Below are positions 8,815 to 18,918 of a stretch of DNA of 64,000 nucleotides, one piece after another. Source of the DNA: Sedimenticola thiotaurini (GTDB lineage Bacteria; Pseudomonadota; Gammaproteobacteria; Chromatiales; Chromatiaceae). The position numbers and the translations under genes are program-made. The notes beneath the pieces are model-generated. The model did no database searches, was not told the DNA's origin, and saw only the letters and a program-made list of their open reading frames with translations. The stretch spans positions 744,001-808,000 of the forward strand of contig NZ_CP011412.1 in the NCBI RefSeq assembly GCF_001007875.1. The letters run 5' to 3'. Numbering within the stretch: position 1 is the stretch's first letter; each line of letters begins with the position of its first letter.

Positions 8815-10293
8815 ATGAAAGGAAAACTGATAGAGGCCCTCGAGATGTTGCATAACGGTTGTGTGCTGCTGGTGGATAGCGAACCGGAGCGAATCGCTTA
8901 CCTTCGTACCCTGTTTGATTTTATCGATTATGAGTTTGAAGCGGCTGGTGATGCGCAGGGATTGAAACAGCGGCTGATAGAACGGAGCAAGGATAAATGT
9001 ACTTCGGTATTGCTCGGGCCTGACTATCCGGCTGACGAAAGGAAGCGTCTAGTAGAGATCATCAAGAGCGAGGCCAGTGATGTCGCCATCCTTCTGTTGC
9101 GTGAAAAGGATAAGGGAATTCCAGATGGTGAGATGGAACCGCCCTGTATCGGCACGCTTTCCATTCCCACTCAATATGAAGCGTTGATCGGCCTTTTGTA
9201 TAAGGCGCAGCTGTTCCAGGAGAGTTGCCAGAATAAAACCAGCGGCCACCGGCCGCTGGAGTTGTTCAGGAGCCTGTCTGGTAACAGCCGGGCAACCCGG
9301 CAGATCAATAAAATGATCGAGCAGGTAGCCGATACCGAAGCGACGGTGTTGATTCTCGGTGAGTCGGGAACCGGTAAAGAGGTTGTCGCGCGGAAGCTGC
9401 ACTACAACTCTTCACGACGGGGAAAACCATTTGTTCCGGTGAATTGTGGCGCCATACCGGCTGATCTGCTGGAGAGTGAGCTGTTTGGTCACGAGAAGGG
9501 CGCCTTTACCGGCGCCATCAGCGCCCGGCAGGGTCGGTTCGAGATGGCCGATGGCGGCACCCTGTTCCTGGATGAGATCGGTGATATGAGCATGCCCATG
9601 CAGGTAAAACTGCTGCGGGTATTGCAGGAGCGCTCCTTCGAGCGGGTCGGTAGCAATAAGACCATACAATGCAACGTCCGGATTATTGCCGCCACTCACC
9701 GTAACCTGGAAGAGGCGATCAAAGAGGACCGTTTCCGGGAAGATCTCTACTATCGACTGAACGTATTTCCGATCGAAATGCCGCCATTGCGTGAGCGGCG
9801 TGATGACATCCCGGTACTGGTCAATGACCTGATTGCCCGGATTGAAAAGGAGAAGCGCGGTTCGGTACGCCTGACTCCAGCGGCGGTGATGGCGCTGACC
9901 CAGTTCAACTGGCCAGGGAATGTGCGGGAGCTGGCCAACCTTATTGAGCGTCTGGCAATCCTGTATCCCTACGGCATCGTGGATGTGAAGGATCTTCCGG
10001 AGAAGTTCCGGGTCGGTATGAGTATTACGGAATCGGTGAGCGAACTTCCCGAAGTGACGATATCGGGAGAACAGCCCGGTATTGTGGAAAGTGTTCCACG
10101 ACTCCCCAATGAAGGCATCGATCTCAAGTCCCACCTGAGTAATATGGAACTGAGCCTTATACGCCAGGCACTGGATGAGTGTGATGGCGTTGTGGCCCAT
10201 GCGGCAAAACGGCTCAATATGCGTAGAACGACACTGGTTGAGAAACTGCGCAAATATGGCCTTCAACGCACCCAGGAAGCGACAAATATTTGA
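8815..10293 (+). CDS. fleQ: Flagellar master regulator FleQ (sigma-54 enhancer-binding protein)
   Basis: Activates sigma-54 flagellar promoters and, in Pseudomonas, responds to c-di-GMP while repressing exopolysaccharide genes. Domains: N-terminal receiver-like FleQ domain (about 8-130) without the usual acidic phosphorylation pocket; AAA+ domain with Walker A GESGTGKE, sigma-54 contact loop GAFTGA and Walker [10 protein letters not shown]-terminal Fis-type helix-turn-helix ([20 protein letters not shown]). I take ATG 8815 (492 aa) over TTG 8809 because CAGGG at 8801-8805 is then well spaced. It is followed by fleS and fleR, the standard order. Confidence 0.95.
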   Translation: MKGKLIEALEMLHNGCVLLVDSEPERIAYLRTLFDFIDYEFEAAGDAQGLKQRLIERSKDKCTSVLLGPDYPADERKRLVEIIKSEASDVAILLLREKDKGIPDGEMEPPCIGTLSIPTQYEALIGLLYKAQLFQESCQNKTSGHRPLELFRSLSGNSRATRQINKMIEQVADTEATVLILGESGTGKEVVARKLHYNSSRRGKPFVPVNCGAIPADLLESELFGHEKGAFTGAISARQGRFEMADGGTLFLDEIGDMSMPMQVKLLRVLQERSFERVGSNKTIQCNVRIIAATHRNLEEAIKEDRFREDLYYRLNVFPIEMPPLRERRDDIPVLVNDLIARIEKEKRGSVRLTPAAVMALTQFNWPGNVRELANLIERLAILYPYGIVDVKDLPEKFRVGMSITESVSELPEVTISGEQPGIVESVPRLPNEGIDLKSHLSNMELSLIRQALDECDGVVAHAAKRLNMRRTTLVEKLRKYGLQRTQEATNI

Positions 10294-10344
10294 CTAGAGT
10301 CTTTCTGTTAAATATAACTCACTGAATAATAAGAAAATAAAAAA

Positions 10345-10361
10345 TTGGCATGTTATTTGTT
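10345..10361 (+). promoter_or_regulatory. Candidate sigma-54 -24/-12 site upstream of fleS
   Basis: TTGGCATGTTATTTGTT matches TTGGCAC-G-N4-TTGCA in the whole -24 box except one base and in TTG of the -12 box (GC is GT). Spacing is correct. It lies 51 nt before the fleS ATG. In Pseudomonas the fleSR operon is FleQ/sigma-54 dependent, which fits. Confidence 0.6.
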
Positions 10362-10411
10362 AGTTGACGATAGAGCGTGGAGTTTTCTCCACAAGCGTCA
10401 AATAACGGTAC

Positions 10412-11641
10412 ATGCTAATGGCAGAACATAAGATTGCCCAACGGGAACAACTCGAAGATGCCTTCCAGGTTTTTAACCAGGTGTCCGGGCAGTTGGTTGA
10501 CTCTTATCAGCAGTTACAGCAACAGGTTGCCCGTCTGACCCGGGAGTTGTCCGAGGCGCGCAGTGAGCGGCTGTTGCAACTGGCTGAGAAGGAGTCGCTG
10601 GCCAATCGACTGGTTCACCTGCTGGAGACTTTACCGGCCGCTGTCGTGGTGCTGGATGGCGCCGGACTGGTGAAACAGATAAATACCGCCGCTCGCGACA
10701 TATTGCCCGGTATTGATCTGAACAGTGACTGGCAGCAGATCGAGCGGTTGCATATTGTGCCGGGGCAAAAGGGGGATGAGCAACAACTCGTCTCGGGGCG
10801 GCTGGTCTCATTGACCCGGCGTTCACTGGCCCCTGAGCCCGGCACTATTCTACTGCTTCTGGATGTGACTGAGACGCGACAGTTGCAGGAGCGGATGGCG
10901 CGCCGGCAACGGCTCAGCGTCATGGGTGAGATGGCCGCCCAACTGGCTCATCAGATCCGCACACCGCTCAGTTCGGCACTGCTCTATACCTCCCATCTTT
11001 CACGTGATGATCTCAGCCCGCAGCAGCGGGAGAAGTTTTCCACCCGTTGCCTTGAACGCCTCCACCATATGGAGAGCCAGGTCAACGACATGCTCAGTTT
11101 TGCCCGCGGAGGCCAGTTTGAACGGACGCCGCTCGTTGTGCGGGAGCTGTTGATGGAACTGGTGGCAAATCTGGAGCCGCTCAGCCGGGAGCACGACGCT
11201 GTTGTCAATTACCAGTTTGAAGTCGATGAGACTACCCGGATCGACGGAAATTTCGCTGCCCTGTCGGGTGCCCTGCTGAATGTGGCGCAGAATGCATTTC
11301 AGCAGGCTGGTGGGATTGAACTGGGTGTCCAGGCCGGACAGCAATCCGGCGAGCTGTTTATCCGTATCAGTGATAACGGCCCCGGTATCCGCGTTGAAGA
11401 CCAGGAGCGCATTTTTGATCCTTTCTATACCACCCGCCCGGATGGTACCGGCCTGGGGCTCGCCGTGGTGCAGTCCGTGGTTTTGAGTCACCAGGGCCGG
11501 ATCAGTGTCAACAGCACGCTGGGTGAGGGTAGCTGTTTTGAAATCTGTTTGCCGCTGTCCATGGCGCATACCAGGGAGCCGGCAGGGGCGCCGGAATGTG
11601 ACCCGGAGAGTGGCCTTAATGTTGTAAGGAGTCCTGCATGA
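10412..11641 (+). CDS. fleS: Flagellar sensor histidine kinase FleS
   Basis: Cytoplasmic two-component kinase partner of FleR (FlrB in Vibrio). An N-terminal coiled coil (about 10-70, Q/E/L-rich) and a PAS-like domain (about 70-155) precede HisKA with phosphoacceptor H180 in QLAHQIRTPL, then HATPase_c with NVAQNAFQQAG (N box), DNGPGI (G1) and GTGLGLAVV (G2). There is no transmembrane segment, as expected for FleS. 409 residues. The stop overlaps the fleR start by 4 nt (ATGA), so kinase and regulator are translationally coupled. Confidence 0.94.
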   Translation: MLMAEHKIAQREQLEDAFQVFNQVSGQLVDSYQQLQQQVARLTRELSEARSERLLQLAEKESLANRLVHLLETLPAAVVVLDGAGLVKQINTAARDILPGIDLNSDWQQIERLHIVPGQKGDEQQLVSGRLVSLTRRSLAPEPGTILLLLDVTETRQLQERMARRQRLSVMGEMAAQLAHQIRTPLSSALLYTSHLSRDDLSPQQREKFSTRCLERLHHMESQVNDMLSFARGGQFERTPLVVRELLMELVANLEPLSREHDAVVNYQFEVDETTRIDGNFAALSGALLNVAQNAFQQAGGIELGVQAGQQSGELFIRISDNGPGIRVEDQERIFDPFYTTRPDGTGLGLAVVQSVVLSHQGRISVNSTLGEGSCFEICLPLSMAHTREPAGAPECDPESGLNVVRSPA

Positions 11642-12993
11642 GTGATGCAACGGTGCTGATTGTTGAAGACGATGCAACGCTGCGTGAGGCGTTGTGTGAC
11701 ACCCTTGAATTATCCGGCTATGGCGTGGTCTCCGCTGTGGATGGGAAAAGTGCGCTTAAGGTACTGGAGTCGAAACCGGTCAGTCTGGTGATCAGCGATG
11801 TGCAGATGAAACCGATGGATGGCCATCAGTTGCTGGCCCACATCCGGTCCCGTTTCCCGACCGTGCCGGTACTCATGATGACGGCATTCGGCAATATAGA
11901 GAAAGCCGTTACCGCCATGCGTAACGGTGCTGCCGACTATCTGGCCAAACCGTTTGAACCGGCGCTTCTGATTGAGAAGGTGAAAACCTGTATTAAACAG
12001 ACCCAGCCGGTGGACGAGCAGGTGATCGCTGAAGATATCCGTACCCGTGAACTGCTCAATCTGGCGGGGCGGGTGGCCAGAAGTCAGGCAACTGTCTCCA
12101 TCGGTGGCGAGAGCGGCACCGGCAAGGAGGTGTTTGCGCGCTATATTCACCGCCAGTCCCTCTGTAGTGACGGCCCGTTCGTGGCGATCAACTGTGCAGC
12201 GATACCGGACAACATGCTGGAAGCCATGTTGTTCGGTTATGAGAAAGGGGCCTTCACCGGGGCCTATAGCGCTGCCCCGGGTAAATTCGAGCAGGCCCAG
12301 AACGGTACCCTGTTGCTGGATGAGGTCTCCGAGATGAGTTTGCCCCTGCAGGCGAAGCTGTTACGTGTGTTGCAGGAGCGGGAGGTGGAGCGGCTGGGCG
12401 GCCGGAAGGTGATCCCGCTCAACGTCAGGATACTGGCGACCACCAACCGGAATTTGCGGGAAGAGGTGGCTGCCGGCCGTTTTCGTGAAGATCTCTTCTA
12501 TCGTCTGAATGTGTTTCCCCTCCATCTGGCACCGCTGCGGGAGCGGCCACGGGATATTCTGCCGCTGGCCCGTTTCCTGTTACACCGGATCTGTCATTCA
12601 CAACAGATCGCCGAACCGGTGCTTTCAGAGAAGGCCGAACAGCGGCTGATGGAGCATAGCTGGCCGGGTAATGTCCGGGAGTTGGACAATGTTATGCAGC
12701 GGGCGCTGATTCTCTGTGATGGTACTGAGATCACCCCGGATGCCCTCTGTTTCGAAATGGATCTTGCCACCTCACCCCAACCGGCGCCGGCGCCTGTGGC
12801 GGCACCCGCCAAAGAGAATCGCGGTCGTCTGAGCGAGGATCTGCGTTCCATGGAAGAGCGCATGATTATCGACGCGCTGCGGGAGGACCGGGGAAGCCGC
12901 AAAGAGGTTGCCGAGCGGCTGGGTATCAGTCAGCGCACCCTGCGATACAAGATTGCACGTCTTCGGGAAGCGGGTGTGGCCATTCCGGGGTGA
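11638..12993 (+). CDS. fleR: Flagellar sigma-54 response regulator FleR
   Basis: Class II/III flagellar activator (FlrC in Vibrio) phosphorylated by FleS. Receiver domain (1-120) with acidic pocket E10/D11/D12 and phosphoacceptor D54 (VISDVQMKP), conserved T near MMTAFG and K in AKPFEP. AAA+ domain carries [21 protein letters not shown] and the LLLDEVSEM Walker B. The C-terminal Fis-type HTH ends the 451-residue protein (RKEVAERLGISQRTLRYKIA). A sigma-54 site for fliE begins 3 nt after its stop. Confidence 0.94.
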   Translation: MSDATVLIVEDDATLREALCDTLELSGYGVVSAVDGKSALKVLESKPVSLVISDVQMKPMDGHQLLAHIRSRFPTVPVLMMTAFGNIEKAVTAMRNGAADYLAKPFEPALLIEKVKTCIKQTQPVDEQVIAEDIRTRELLNLAGRVARSQATVSIGGESGTGKEVFARYIHRQSLCSDGPFVAINCAAIPDNMLEAMLFGYEKGAFTGAYSAAPGKFEQAQNGTLLLDEVSEMSLPLQAKLLRVLQEREVERLGGRKVIPLNVRILATTNRNLREEVAAGRFREDLFYRLNVFPLHLAPLRERPRDILPLARFLLHRICHSQQIAEPVLSEKAEQRLMEHSWPGNVRELDNVMQRALILCDGTEITPDALCFEMDLATSPQPAPAPVAAPAKENRGRLSEDLRSMEERMIIDALREDRGSRKEVAERLGISQRTLRYKIARLREAGVAIPG

Positions 12994-12995
12994 TA

Positions 12996-13012
12996 TTGGT
13001 GTGTTTTCTGCA
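12996..13012 (+). promoter_or_regulatory. Candidate sigma-54 -24/-12 promoter of fliE
   Basis: TTGGTGTGTTTTCTGCA: GG at 12998-12999 and GC at 13010-13011 in exact -24/-12 spacing, with TGG-G-G in the -24 box and TGCA in the -12 box. It lies 41 nt before the fliE ATG, directly after fleR. FleR/sigma-54 control of fliE is known in Pseudomonas. Confidence 0.65.
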
Positions 13013-13052
13013 TACCTTAATTTAGTGACAGAGTTTTGACGGGAACGAGAGC

Positions 13053-13373
13053 ATGAGTACGACAACCCAAATTGATCAGATACTGGCCCAGATGCGCACC
13101 ATGTCAGCCCAGGCCGCTTCTGCCCCCAAGGCAGCAGAGGAACCTGTCGCCAACAGTTTTGGTGATCTGTTGGCGGAATCGATCAGCCAGGTCAATGAAA
13201 CCCAACAGCATGCCGGGGAGCTGAAAAAGGCGTTCGAACTCGGCACGGAAGATGTCAATCTGGCGGAAGTGATGGTGGCCGTGCAGAAGTCCAGCGTCTC
13301 ATTCGAAGCCATGTTGCAGGTCAGGAACAAGCTGGTGGATGCCTACAAGGAAGTGATGAATATGGCGATTTAA
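13053..13373 (+). CDS. fliE: Flagellar hook-basal body protein FliE
   Basis: Small 106-residue rod-base protein that joins the MS ring to the rod. The conserved C-terminal half is clear: SFGDLLAESISQVNETQ, then DVNLAEVMVAVQKSSVSFEAMLQVRNKLVDAY (residues about 70-102), the FliE hallmark. The N-terminus is low-complexity and alanine-rich as usual. It has its own candidate sigma-54 promoter and heads the fliEFGHIJ series; a 70-nt gap precedes fliF. Confidence 0.95.
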   Translation: MSTTTQIDQILAQMRTMSAQAASAPKAAEEPVANSFGDLLAESISQVNETQQHAGELKKAFELGTEDVNLAEVMVAVQKSSVSFEAMLQVRNKLVDAYKEVMNMAI

Positions 13374-13443
13374 AAAGTATAAAAAACAGAGTGATAAACA
13401 GTAATTTTAATGTAGTGAATCAATATGTGGATGGGTAACGACC

Positions 13444-15099
13444 GTGGCCAATGAAGATAATGCCTTGACACAAGCACTGCCAATGGGCGGATTGGGACAG
13501 AACCCGATCATACGCCAGTTGGGGGTGATGATCGGTATCGCGGCCAGCGTGGCGCTCGGGATAGCGGTGGTGCTTTGGTCCCAGACTCCCAACTACAGCA
13601 TCCTTTACGCCAATATGGCGCCTAAGGATGCGACCGAAGTGGTGGCCGCGCTGGAACAGAATGGTATTCCCTACAAAATTAATGAGGCAACCGGTGCGGT
13701 CATGGTTGCCAGCGGCAAGGTCCAGGAGGCGCGGATGAAACTTGCCGGCCAGGGATTGCCGCACAGCAACAGCATGGGCTTTGAAATACTCCAGCAGGAG
13801 ACCGGTTTTGGTACCAGTCGCGCGCTGGAAGCGGCCCGTTTCCACCGCGCACTGGAAGGCGAGCTGGCCCGCACTATCAGTACCCTGGCGAATATTGAAT
13901 CGGCACGGGTACATCTGGCCACCCCGAAACAGTCGGTCTTTGTGCGCAATAGAAAAGAGCCCAGCGCCTCCGTGGTATTAAAACTCTATTCCGGTAGGGC
14001 GCTGGACAAGGGCCAGGTGGCGGCTATTGTGCATCTGGTGGCATCCAGTGTGCCCGAGTTGAATGCTGACCGGATCACCGTGGTTGACCATAAGGGCAAT
14101 TTGCTGAGCGGGGAGATGGATTCCCGTCAGATGATGCTTACCGCCAGCCAGTTCGAATACACCCGGGAGCTGGAGAAGCACTACCAGCAGCGGGTGGAAG
14201 AGATACTCTCTCCCATTCTGGGGGCTGACAAGGTGCGGGCGCAGGTCAGTGCCGATGTCGACTTTACCGTGACCGAGCAGACCTCAGAGCGCTTCAATCC
14301 GGATCTGCCGGCCCTGCGCAGTGAGCAGGTTAATGAGCAGTCCAGCCGGCTCTCTGCCGTGCAGGGTGTACCGGGGGCGCTGAGTAATCAGCCGCCGGCA
14401 GCCGGAACTGCACCCGAAGTGGCCACACCGCCTGAAGAGGGTGAAGCGGCGGCTCCGACCCCCCTGAACAGTACCAAACGGGCCGTCCGGAACTATGAGC
14501 TGGACAAGACGATCAGCCATACCCGGTTAGCCAGCAACAAGCTGCGCCGGCTATCGGTGGCGGTGGTTGTGGATGATCAGGTGGCGATCGCCGAAGATGG
14601 TACGGTGACGCGGATAGAACGCACCCCCGAAGAGATCAGCCGCATTACCCGATTGGTTAAGGAAGCGATCGGTTTCAATACCCAGCGGGGCGATAGTGTG
14701 GAGGTGATAAACTCCGCCTTCATGCAGCCTGTAGCGCCAGAGCCGTTGCCTGAACTGGCGATCTGGGAAGAGCCCTGGGTCTGGGATTTGTCCAAACAGC
14801 TGGGTGGCCTGATACTGGTATTGGTTCTGATCTTCTTTGTGCTGCGCCCGGCCATGAAGAAACTGACTGCACCACCCACTCTGCATCAGGTGGCCACACC
14901 GGAAGGGATCACTAGCGACGGCGCCCCTGACGCTGCTGAATCGGCTGCATCACTGGATTCTTCGGACGAGGCCATGCGCTTGCCTGGGCCAGAGAAATAT
15001 GAGAACACGCTGGAAGCAGCACGCCAGATGGTTCAAGATGATCCCAAGCGGGTAGCGCAGGTAATCAGGAGTTGGGTGGCAGAAGATGCCGGAAGATAG
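13444..15099 (+). CDS. fliF: Flagellar MS-ring protein FliF
   Basis: Forms the membrane-supramembrane ring. 551 residues with one transmembrane helix near 27-45 and a second near 452-470, framing a large periplasmic part with a YscJ/FliF domain (about 47-220, including LEGELARTISTLANIESARVHLA) and a ring-building region with a Pro/Ala/Glu-rich insert at about 310-340. The cytoplasmic C-terminus (about 500-551) is the FliG-binding tail. The start is GTG at 13444, as no in-frame ATG lies near. Its 3' end overlaps fliG by 14 nt. Confidence 0.96.
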   Translation: MANEDNALTQALPMGGLGQNPIIRQLGVMIGIAASVALGIAVVLWSQTPNYSILYANMAPKDATEVVAALEQNGIPYKINEATGAVMVASGKVQEARMKLAGQGLPHSNSMGFEILQQETGFGTSRALEAARFHRALEGELARTISTLANIESARVHLATPKQSVFVRNRKEPSASVVLKLYSGRALDKGQVAAIVHLVASSVPELNADRITVVDHKGNLLSGEMDSRQMMLTASQFEYTRELEKHYQQRVEEILSPILGADKVRAQVSADVDFTVTEQTSERFNPDLPALRSEQVNEQSSRLSAVQGVPGALSNQPPAAGTAPEVATPPEEGEAAAPTPLNSTKRAVRNYELDKTISHTRLASNKLRRLSVAVVVDDQVAIAEDGTVTRIERTPEEISRITRLVKEAIGFNTQRGDSVEVINSAFMQPVAPEPLPELAIWEEPWVWDLSKQLGGLILVLVLIFFVLRPAMKKLTAPPTLHQVATPEGITSDGAPDAAESAASLDSSDEAMRLPGPEKYENTLEAARQMVQDDPKRVAQVIRSWVAEDAGR

Positions 15100-16096
15100 C
15101 AACAAAATATCGGGTGTAGAACGCGCTGCAATCCTGATGCTGGCGCTGGGCGAGAAGGATGCCGCCTCGATACTCTCCCATATGGGCCCCAAGGAGGTAC
15201 AGGAGTTGGGGCTGGCAATGGCCAACATGAGCAATGTCAGCACCGGCAAAATGGAGTCGGTGATGCACTCGTTTGTGGACACCCTGCGTAGTCAGACCTC
15301 TCTGGGTGTGGATTCAGACCAGTACATCCGCAACGTATTGAACAACGCCCTGGGCAAGGAGAAAGCGGGTGGCGTAATTGATCGCATTCTGCTGGGCAGG
15401 AACAGCAAGGGCCTGGAGCAGTTGAAATGGATGGATCCACGCTCAGTGGCCGAACTGATCCGTCTTGAACATCCGCAGATTATCGCCATCGTGCTCTCTT
15501 TTTTGGATTCAGATCAGGCCGCTGCGGTTTTGTCTGAATTTCCCGAGCGTATCCGGCCCGAGATTGTCATGCGTATCGCGACCCTGGATGGTATCCAGCC
15601 GGCCGCCCTGCAGGAGCTGGATGAGATTCTCGAGAAGCAGTTTTCCGGCGCCAGCAATGTGAAATCCTCCAGCCTGGGAGGGATCAAGACCGCTGCCAAT
15701 ATTCTCAACCTGATAGAGGGTAGTATCGAAAGCAATATCCTGGAACAGGTGGCCAGTGCCGATCCGGAAGTGGCTCAGGAGATCCAGGACAATATGTTTG
15801 TGTTTGAGAACCTGATCGACGTGGATGACCGCGGTATCCAGACCCTGATGCGGGAAGTGGCTTCCGATCAGCTGCTGCTGGCTTTGCGTGGCGCAGACGA
15901 GGGGCTCAAGGAGAAGATTTTCAAGAATATGTCGAAACGTGCTGCCGAGATGCTGCAGGACGACCTGGAAGCGGCGCCTCCTGTGCGCTTAAGCGATGTA
16001 GAGGCGGCCCAGAAGGAGATTCTGACGGTCGCCCGTCGACTGGCGGATGCCGGAGAGATCATGCTTGGAGGTGGCGGTGGAGAAGAATTCATCTAA
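15086..16096 (+). CDS. fliG: Flagellar motor switch protein FliG
   Basis: C-ring protein that couples stator torque to rotor and binds FliF and FliM. 336 residues, the usual size. FliG_N, FliG_M with LIRLEHPQIIAIVLSFL (the EHPQ motif) and FliG_C (about 225-330), where charged residues of the torque helix appear in DRGIQTLMREVASDQLLLALRGAD. Starts inside the fliF 3' end. A glycine-rich tail ([11 protein letters not shown]) overlaps the fliH start. Confidence 0.96.
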   Translation: MPEDSNKISGVERAAILMLALGEKDAASILSHMGPKEVQELGLAMANMSNVSTGKMESVMHSFVDTLRSQTSLGVDSDQYIRNVLNNALGKEKAGGVIDRILLGRNSKGLEQLKWMDPRSVAELIRLEHPQIIAIVLSFLDSDQAAAVLSEFPERIRPEIVMRIATLDGIQPAALQELDEILEKQFSGASNVKSSSLGGIKTAANILNLIEGSIESNILEQVASADPEVAQEIQDNMFVFENLIDVDDRGIQTLMREVASDQLLLALRGADEGLKEKIFKNMSKRAAEMLQDDLEAAPPVRLSDVEAAQKEILTVARRLADAGEIMLGGGGGEEFI

Positions 16097-16775
16097 AGTC
16101 CTTACCGGCAGCGATGCGGGTGAGGCCCAGCAGTGGCTGCCACCCAGCATGGGTGAAAAGGAGGAGAAGAGCGTGGTCAAAATGCGCTCATCCACCACCA
16201 TGCTGACAGCAGAACAGCTCGAAGAGCTGCAGAAAGAGGCTTACCAGGAGGGTTTTGAACTCGGCAAAAAAGAGGGATTTGCTTTCGGTCACAAGGAGGC
16301 GCTGGAACAGGGGCAACAGCGGATCAGCGATTTGATAGGGCAGGTTGAGGCGTTGATGCAGACGCTGGATACTCCGCTCCAGGAACTGGATGAACAGGTC
16401 GAGCGGGAACTGGTCGATCTGGTGATCTCCATGGTTCGTCAGCTGGTGCGTCGGGAAATCCGGCTGGAGCCCAGCCACATCATTGGTATTGTGCGGGAAT
16501 CACTCTCCATACTGCCGGTTTCGTCCCGTAATATCCGGGTACAGCTGAATCCCGAGGACGCCAAACTGGTGCGGGAGATCTATGACATGAATGACCGGGA
16601 ACAGAGCTGGAAGATTGTTGAAGATCCGGTTCTGGCCCGGGGTGGTTGCCGGATTGTCACCGAAACCTCCCAGATTGATGCCACCCTGGAGTCCCGCATC
16701 TCCGCCCTGATAGCCCGTATCATGGGGGGAGAACGGGATGATGATGTCTCCATGACAGACGGCGGGGCGCGATGA
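16077..16775 (+). CDS. fliH: Flagellar assembly protein FliH
   Basis: Negative regulator and stator-like partner of the FliI ATPase. The domain starts with the A/G-x3-G repeats typical of FliH ([22 protein letters not shown]), then a helix and a V-ATPase E-subunit-like C-terminal domain (about 90-220). I choose GTG 16077 (232 aa) because GGAGG at 16067-16071 is well placed; an ATG at 16047 would extend it to 242 residues deeper into fliG. The stop overlaps fliI by 4 nt (ATGA). Confidence 0.9.
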   Translation: MEKNSSKVLTGSDAGEAQQWLPPSMGEKEEKSVVKMRSSTTMLTAEQLEELQKEAYQEGFELGKKEGFAFGHKEALEQGQQRISDLIGQVEALMQTLDTPLQELDEQVERELVDLVISMVRQLVRREIRLEPSHIIGIVRESLSILPVSSRNIRVQLNPEDAKLVREIYDMNDREQSWKIVEDPVLARGGCRIVTETSQIDATLESRISALIARIMGGERDDDVSMTDGGAR

Positions 16776-18118
16776 GTCTGCCTGATCCGAATCGCACCCC
16801 GATCTGGACGGAGCGTCTGCGCCACTGCCAGCAACGGGTCGGCGAAGATCGGGGACTGGTGGTTGAGGGAAAGATTACCCGCATGATCGGACTGACCCTG
16901 GAAGCGGTCGGTTGCCGCGCCGCCATCGGCGGACAATGTGATGTGATCAGCAGCAGTGGCGAACACATAGAATCCGAAGTGGTTGGTTTCGCCGGTGAGA
17001 GTCTCTACCTGATGCCAACCGGAGATATCCGGGGGCTGGAGCAGGACTCCCGGGTGGTACCCACCGGCAGGGTGTGTGAAGCGGTGGTCGGGGATCATCT
17101 GCTTGGCCGGGTACTGGACGGCGCCGGACGACCGCTGGATGGTAAGGGACGCCTGCACGGGGTGGAGCGCCGGCCACTCACCGGTAAGGTCTATAATCCC
17201 CTCGCCAGAACGCCTATCCGAAAACCACTCGATGTGGGGGTGCGGGCCATTAACGCTCTGTTGAGCGTCGGTCGCGGACAACGCCTGGGCCTGTTTGCCG
17301 GTTCCGGTGTAGGTAAGAGTGTGCTGCTCGGCATGATGACCCGCTACACCGACGCGGATATCACCGTGGTGGGATTGATCGGCGAGCGGGGGCGGGAAGT
17401 AAAAGAGTTCGTGGAGAATATCCTGGGCGACGAGGGCATGGCCCGGGCCGTGGTGGTGGCCGTACCGGCCGACAACACGCCGCTTCGGCGTATGCACGGC
17501 GCCATGTTGGCCACCAGTATTGCGGAGCATTTTCGTGATCAGGGCAAACATGTGCTGCTCTTGATGGACTCCCTGACCCGTTTTGCCCAGGCCCAGCGGG
17601 AGATTGCCCTGGCGATTAATGAGCCGCCGGCAACCAAGGGCTATCCGCCTTCGGTATTTGCCAAGCTGCCGCAACTGGTGGAACGGGCCGGCAATGGTGA
17701 CCAGGGTGGTGGCTCTATCACGGCTTTTTATACGGTGCTGGCGGAAGGTGATGATCAGAACGATCCGATTGCCGATGCGGCGCGGGCAATACTTGATGGG
17801 CATGTCGTACTGTCCAGGCGATTGGCCGAGAGCGGCCACTATCCGGCCATCGATATCGAGGCTTCCATCAGTCGTGCCATGAACGACATCACCGACAAGG
17901 AGCACCAGAACGCGGCCCGGGCCTTCAAGCAGCTCTATTCGCTCTATCGTCAGAACCAGGATCTGATCAACGTTGGCGCCTATGAGCGTGGTAGTGATGA
18001 GCGTATCGATACCGCGATTGATGCAATGCCGGAGTTGGAAGGGTTTTTGCGTCAGGACATGAATACCCCTGTCTCCCGCGAACAGAGCCTGGAGCAGTTG
18101 ATGGCACTCTTTACTTGA
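16772..18118 (+). CDS. fliI: Flagellum-specific ATP synthase FliI
   Basis: Export ATPase of the flagellar type III apparatus, homologous to F1-beta. Walker [12 protein letters not shown] (about 183-193), Walker [12 protein letters not shown], and the family signature [15 protein letters not shown]. 448 residues, close to 457 in Salmonella. The N-terminal beta-barrel and C-terminal helical domain are intact. Translationally coupled to fliH; fliJ follows after 69 nt with a small GC hairpin in between. Confidence 0.97.
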   Translation: MSLPDPNRTPIWTERLRHCQQRVGEDRGLVVEGKITRMIGLTLEAVGCRAAIGGQCDVISSSGEHIESEVVGFAGESLYLMPTGDIRGLEQDSRVVPTGRVCEAVVGDHLLGRVLDGAGRPLDGKGRLHGVERRPLTGKVYNPLARTPIRKPLDVGVRAINALLSVGRGQRLGLFAGSGVGKSVLLGMMTRYTDADITVVGLIGERGREVKEFVENILGDEGMARAVVVAVPADNTPLRRMHGAMLATSIAEHFRDQGKHVLLLMDSLTRFAQAQREIALAINEPPATKGYPPSVFAKLPQLVERAGNGDQGGGSITAFYTVLAEGDDQNDPIADAARAILDGHVVLSRRLAESGHYPAIDIEASISRAMNDITDKEHQNAARAFKQLYSLYRQNQDLINVGAYERGSDERIDTAIDAMPELEGFLRQDMNTPVSREQSLEQLMALFT

Positions 18119-18187
18119 GAATCGCTCTAAATAGTGCGACCTTAAAAGCAGGCCCGGACTGACCGGGCGGATCGGTGGAGAAAAAGA

Positions 18188-18619
18188 ATGGTCCCTTCAA
18201 AAAGATTACAACCGGTTCAACGGGTAGCCCAGTCCAAGGAGGATGAAGCGGCACGTGAGTTAGGTGATTCCCGGCGTCGAATGCATGATCAGGAGGCGAA
18301 ACTGGGTGATCTTAAGCGTTACCATCAGGAGTATCTTGAGCGGTTTGAAACAACCGCACGTCAGGGCATGTCTGCCAAGCAGATGCAGGAGTATCGGGTG
18401 TTCCTGGCGAAGCTCGATCGGGCGATTCAGGAGCAGGAGAAAGTGGTGCTGGCGAGCAAGAACGAGTGTGTCACCCGTAAAGAGCAGTGGCAGCAGAAGC
18501 ATGTGCGTACCCAGGCGCTGGGCAAGGTGATGGACCGTTTCCGTACAGCGGAGCAGAAAGAGGTGGAGAAACGGGAGCAGGCGGAGACCGATGACCGCAA
18601 CCAGCGCACACCCCGTTAG
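18188..18619 (+). CDS. fliJ: Flagellar export protein FliJ
   Basis: 143 residues, almost wholly alpha-helical and highly charged (E, Q, K, R), predicted antiparallel coiled coil as in the FliJ/gamma-subunit-like stalk that links FliI to FlhA. Family features: RLQPVQRVAQSKEDEAARELGDSRR at the N-terminus, QEYRVFLAKLDRAI in the middle and a basic C-terminus. SD GGTGGAG precedes the ATG. Its TAG overlaps the stop codon of the convergent downstream gene by 3 nt. Confidence 0.9.
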   Translation: MVPSKRLQPVQRVAQSKEDEAARELGDSRRRMHDQEAKLGDLKRYHQEYLERFETTARQGMSAKQMQEYRVFLAKLDRAIQEQEKVVLASKNECVTRKEQWQQKHVRTQALGKVMDRFRTAEQKEVEKREQAETDDRNQRTPR

Positions 18620-18918
18620 TCTGGCTCCTTATCTTCCCTGAAACCCGGCGGCCTCTTGCCGGATACCAGGTAGGCAAAGGCGATCACTTCAGCGATCGCC
18701 CGGTAGAGTGATTCGGGAATCTCATCCCCCAATGGAATCTGTGCCAGGATGGCGGCCAATTGCGGATCATTTTCCAGTGGAATGTTATGTTCCCGCGCCA
18801 ACTGGAAGATCTGTTCTGCCAGTTTTCCCTCACCCTTGGCCGTGATACGGGGCGTATTCTCACCATCATAGAGCAGTGCAACGGCCACATCGGGTGTCTG
18901 GTCGTAAGTTTCACTCAT
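18616..18918 (-). CDS. FlhB C-terminal-domain-like protein (FlhX/FhlB type)
   Basis: A 100-residue stand-alone version of the cytoplasmic domain of FlhB/YscU export switch proteins: DVAVALLYDGENTPRITAKGEG, LAREHNIPLENDPQLAAIL and IPESLYRAIAEVIAFAYLV align with FlhB after its cleavage site. The membrane part and the autocleavage N-P-T-H are absent, as in other FlhX proteins, which can replace the cleaved FlhB fragment. It follows fliK with a 4-nt overlap, so hook-length control and the export switch piece are made together. Confidence 0.88.
   Translation of the reverse strand: MSETYDQTPDVAVALLYDGENTPRITAKGEGKLAEQIFQLAREHNIPLENDPQLAAILAQIPLGDEIPESLYRAIAEVIAFAYLVSGKRPPGFREDKEPD

Noticed and set aside
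16580-17905. 441-codon minus-strand open frame
   Set aside because: Antisense of fliH/fliI; shadow composition and no SD or family.
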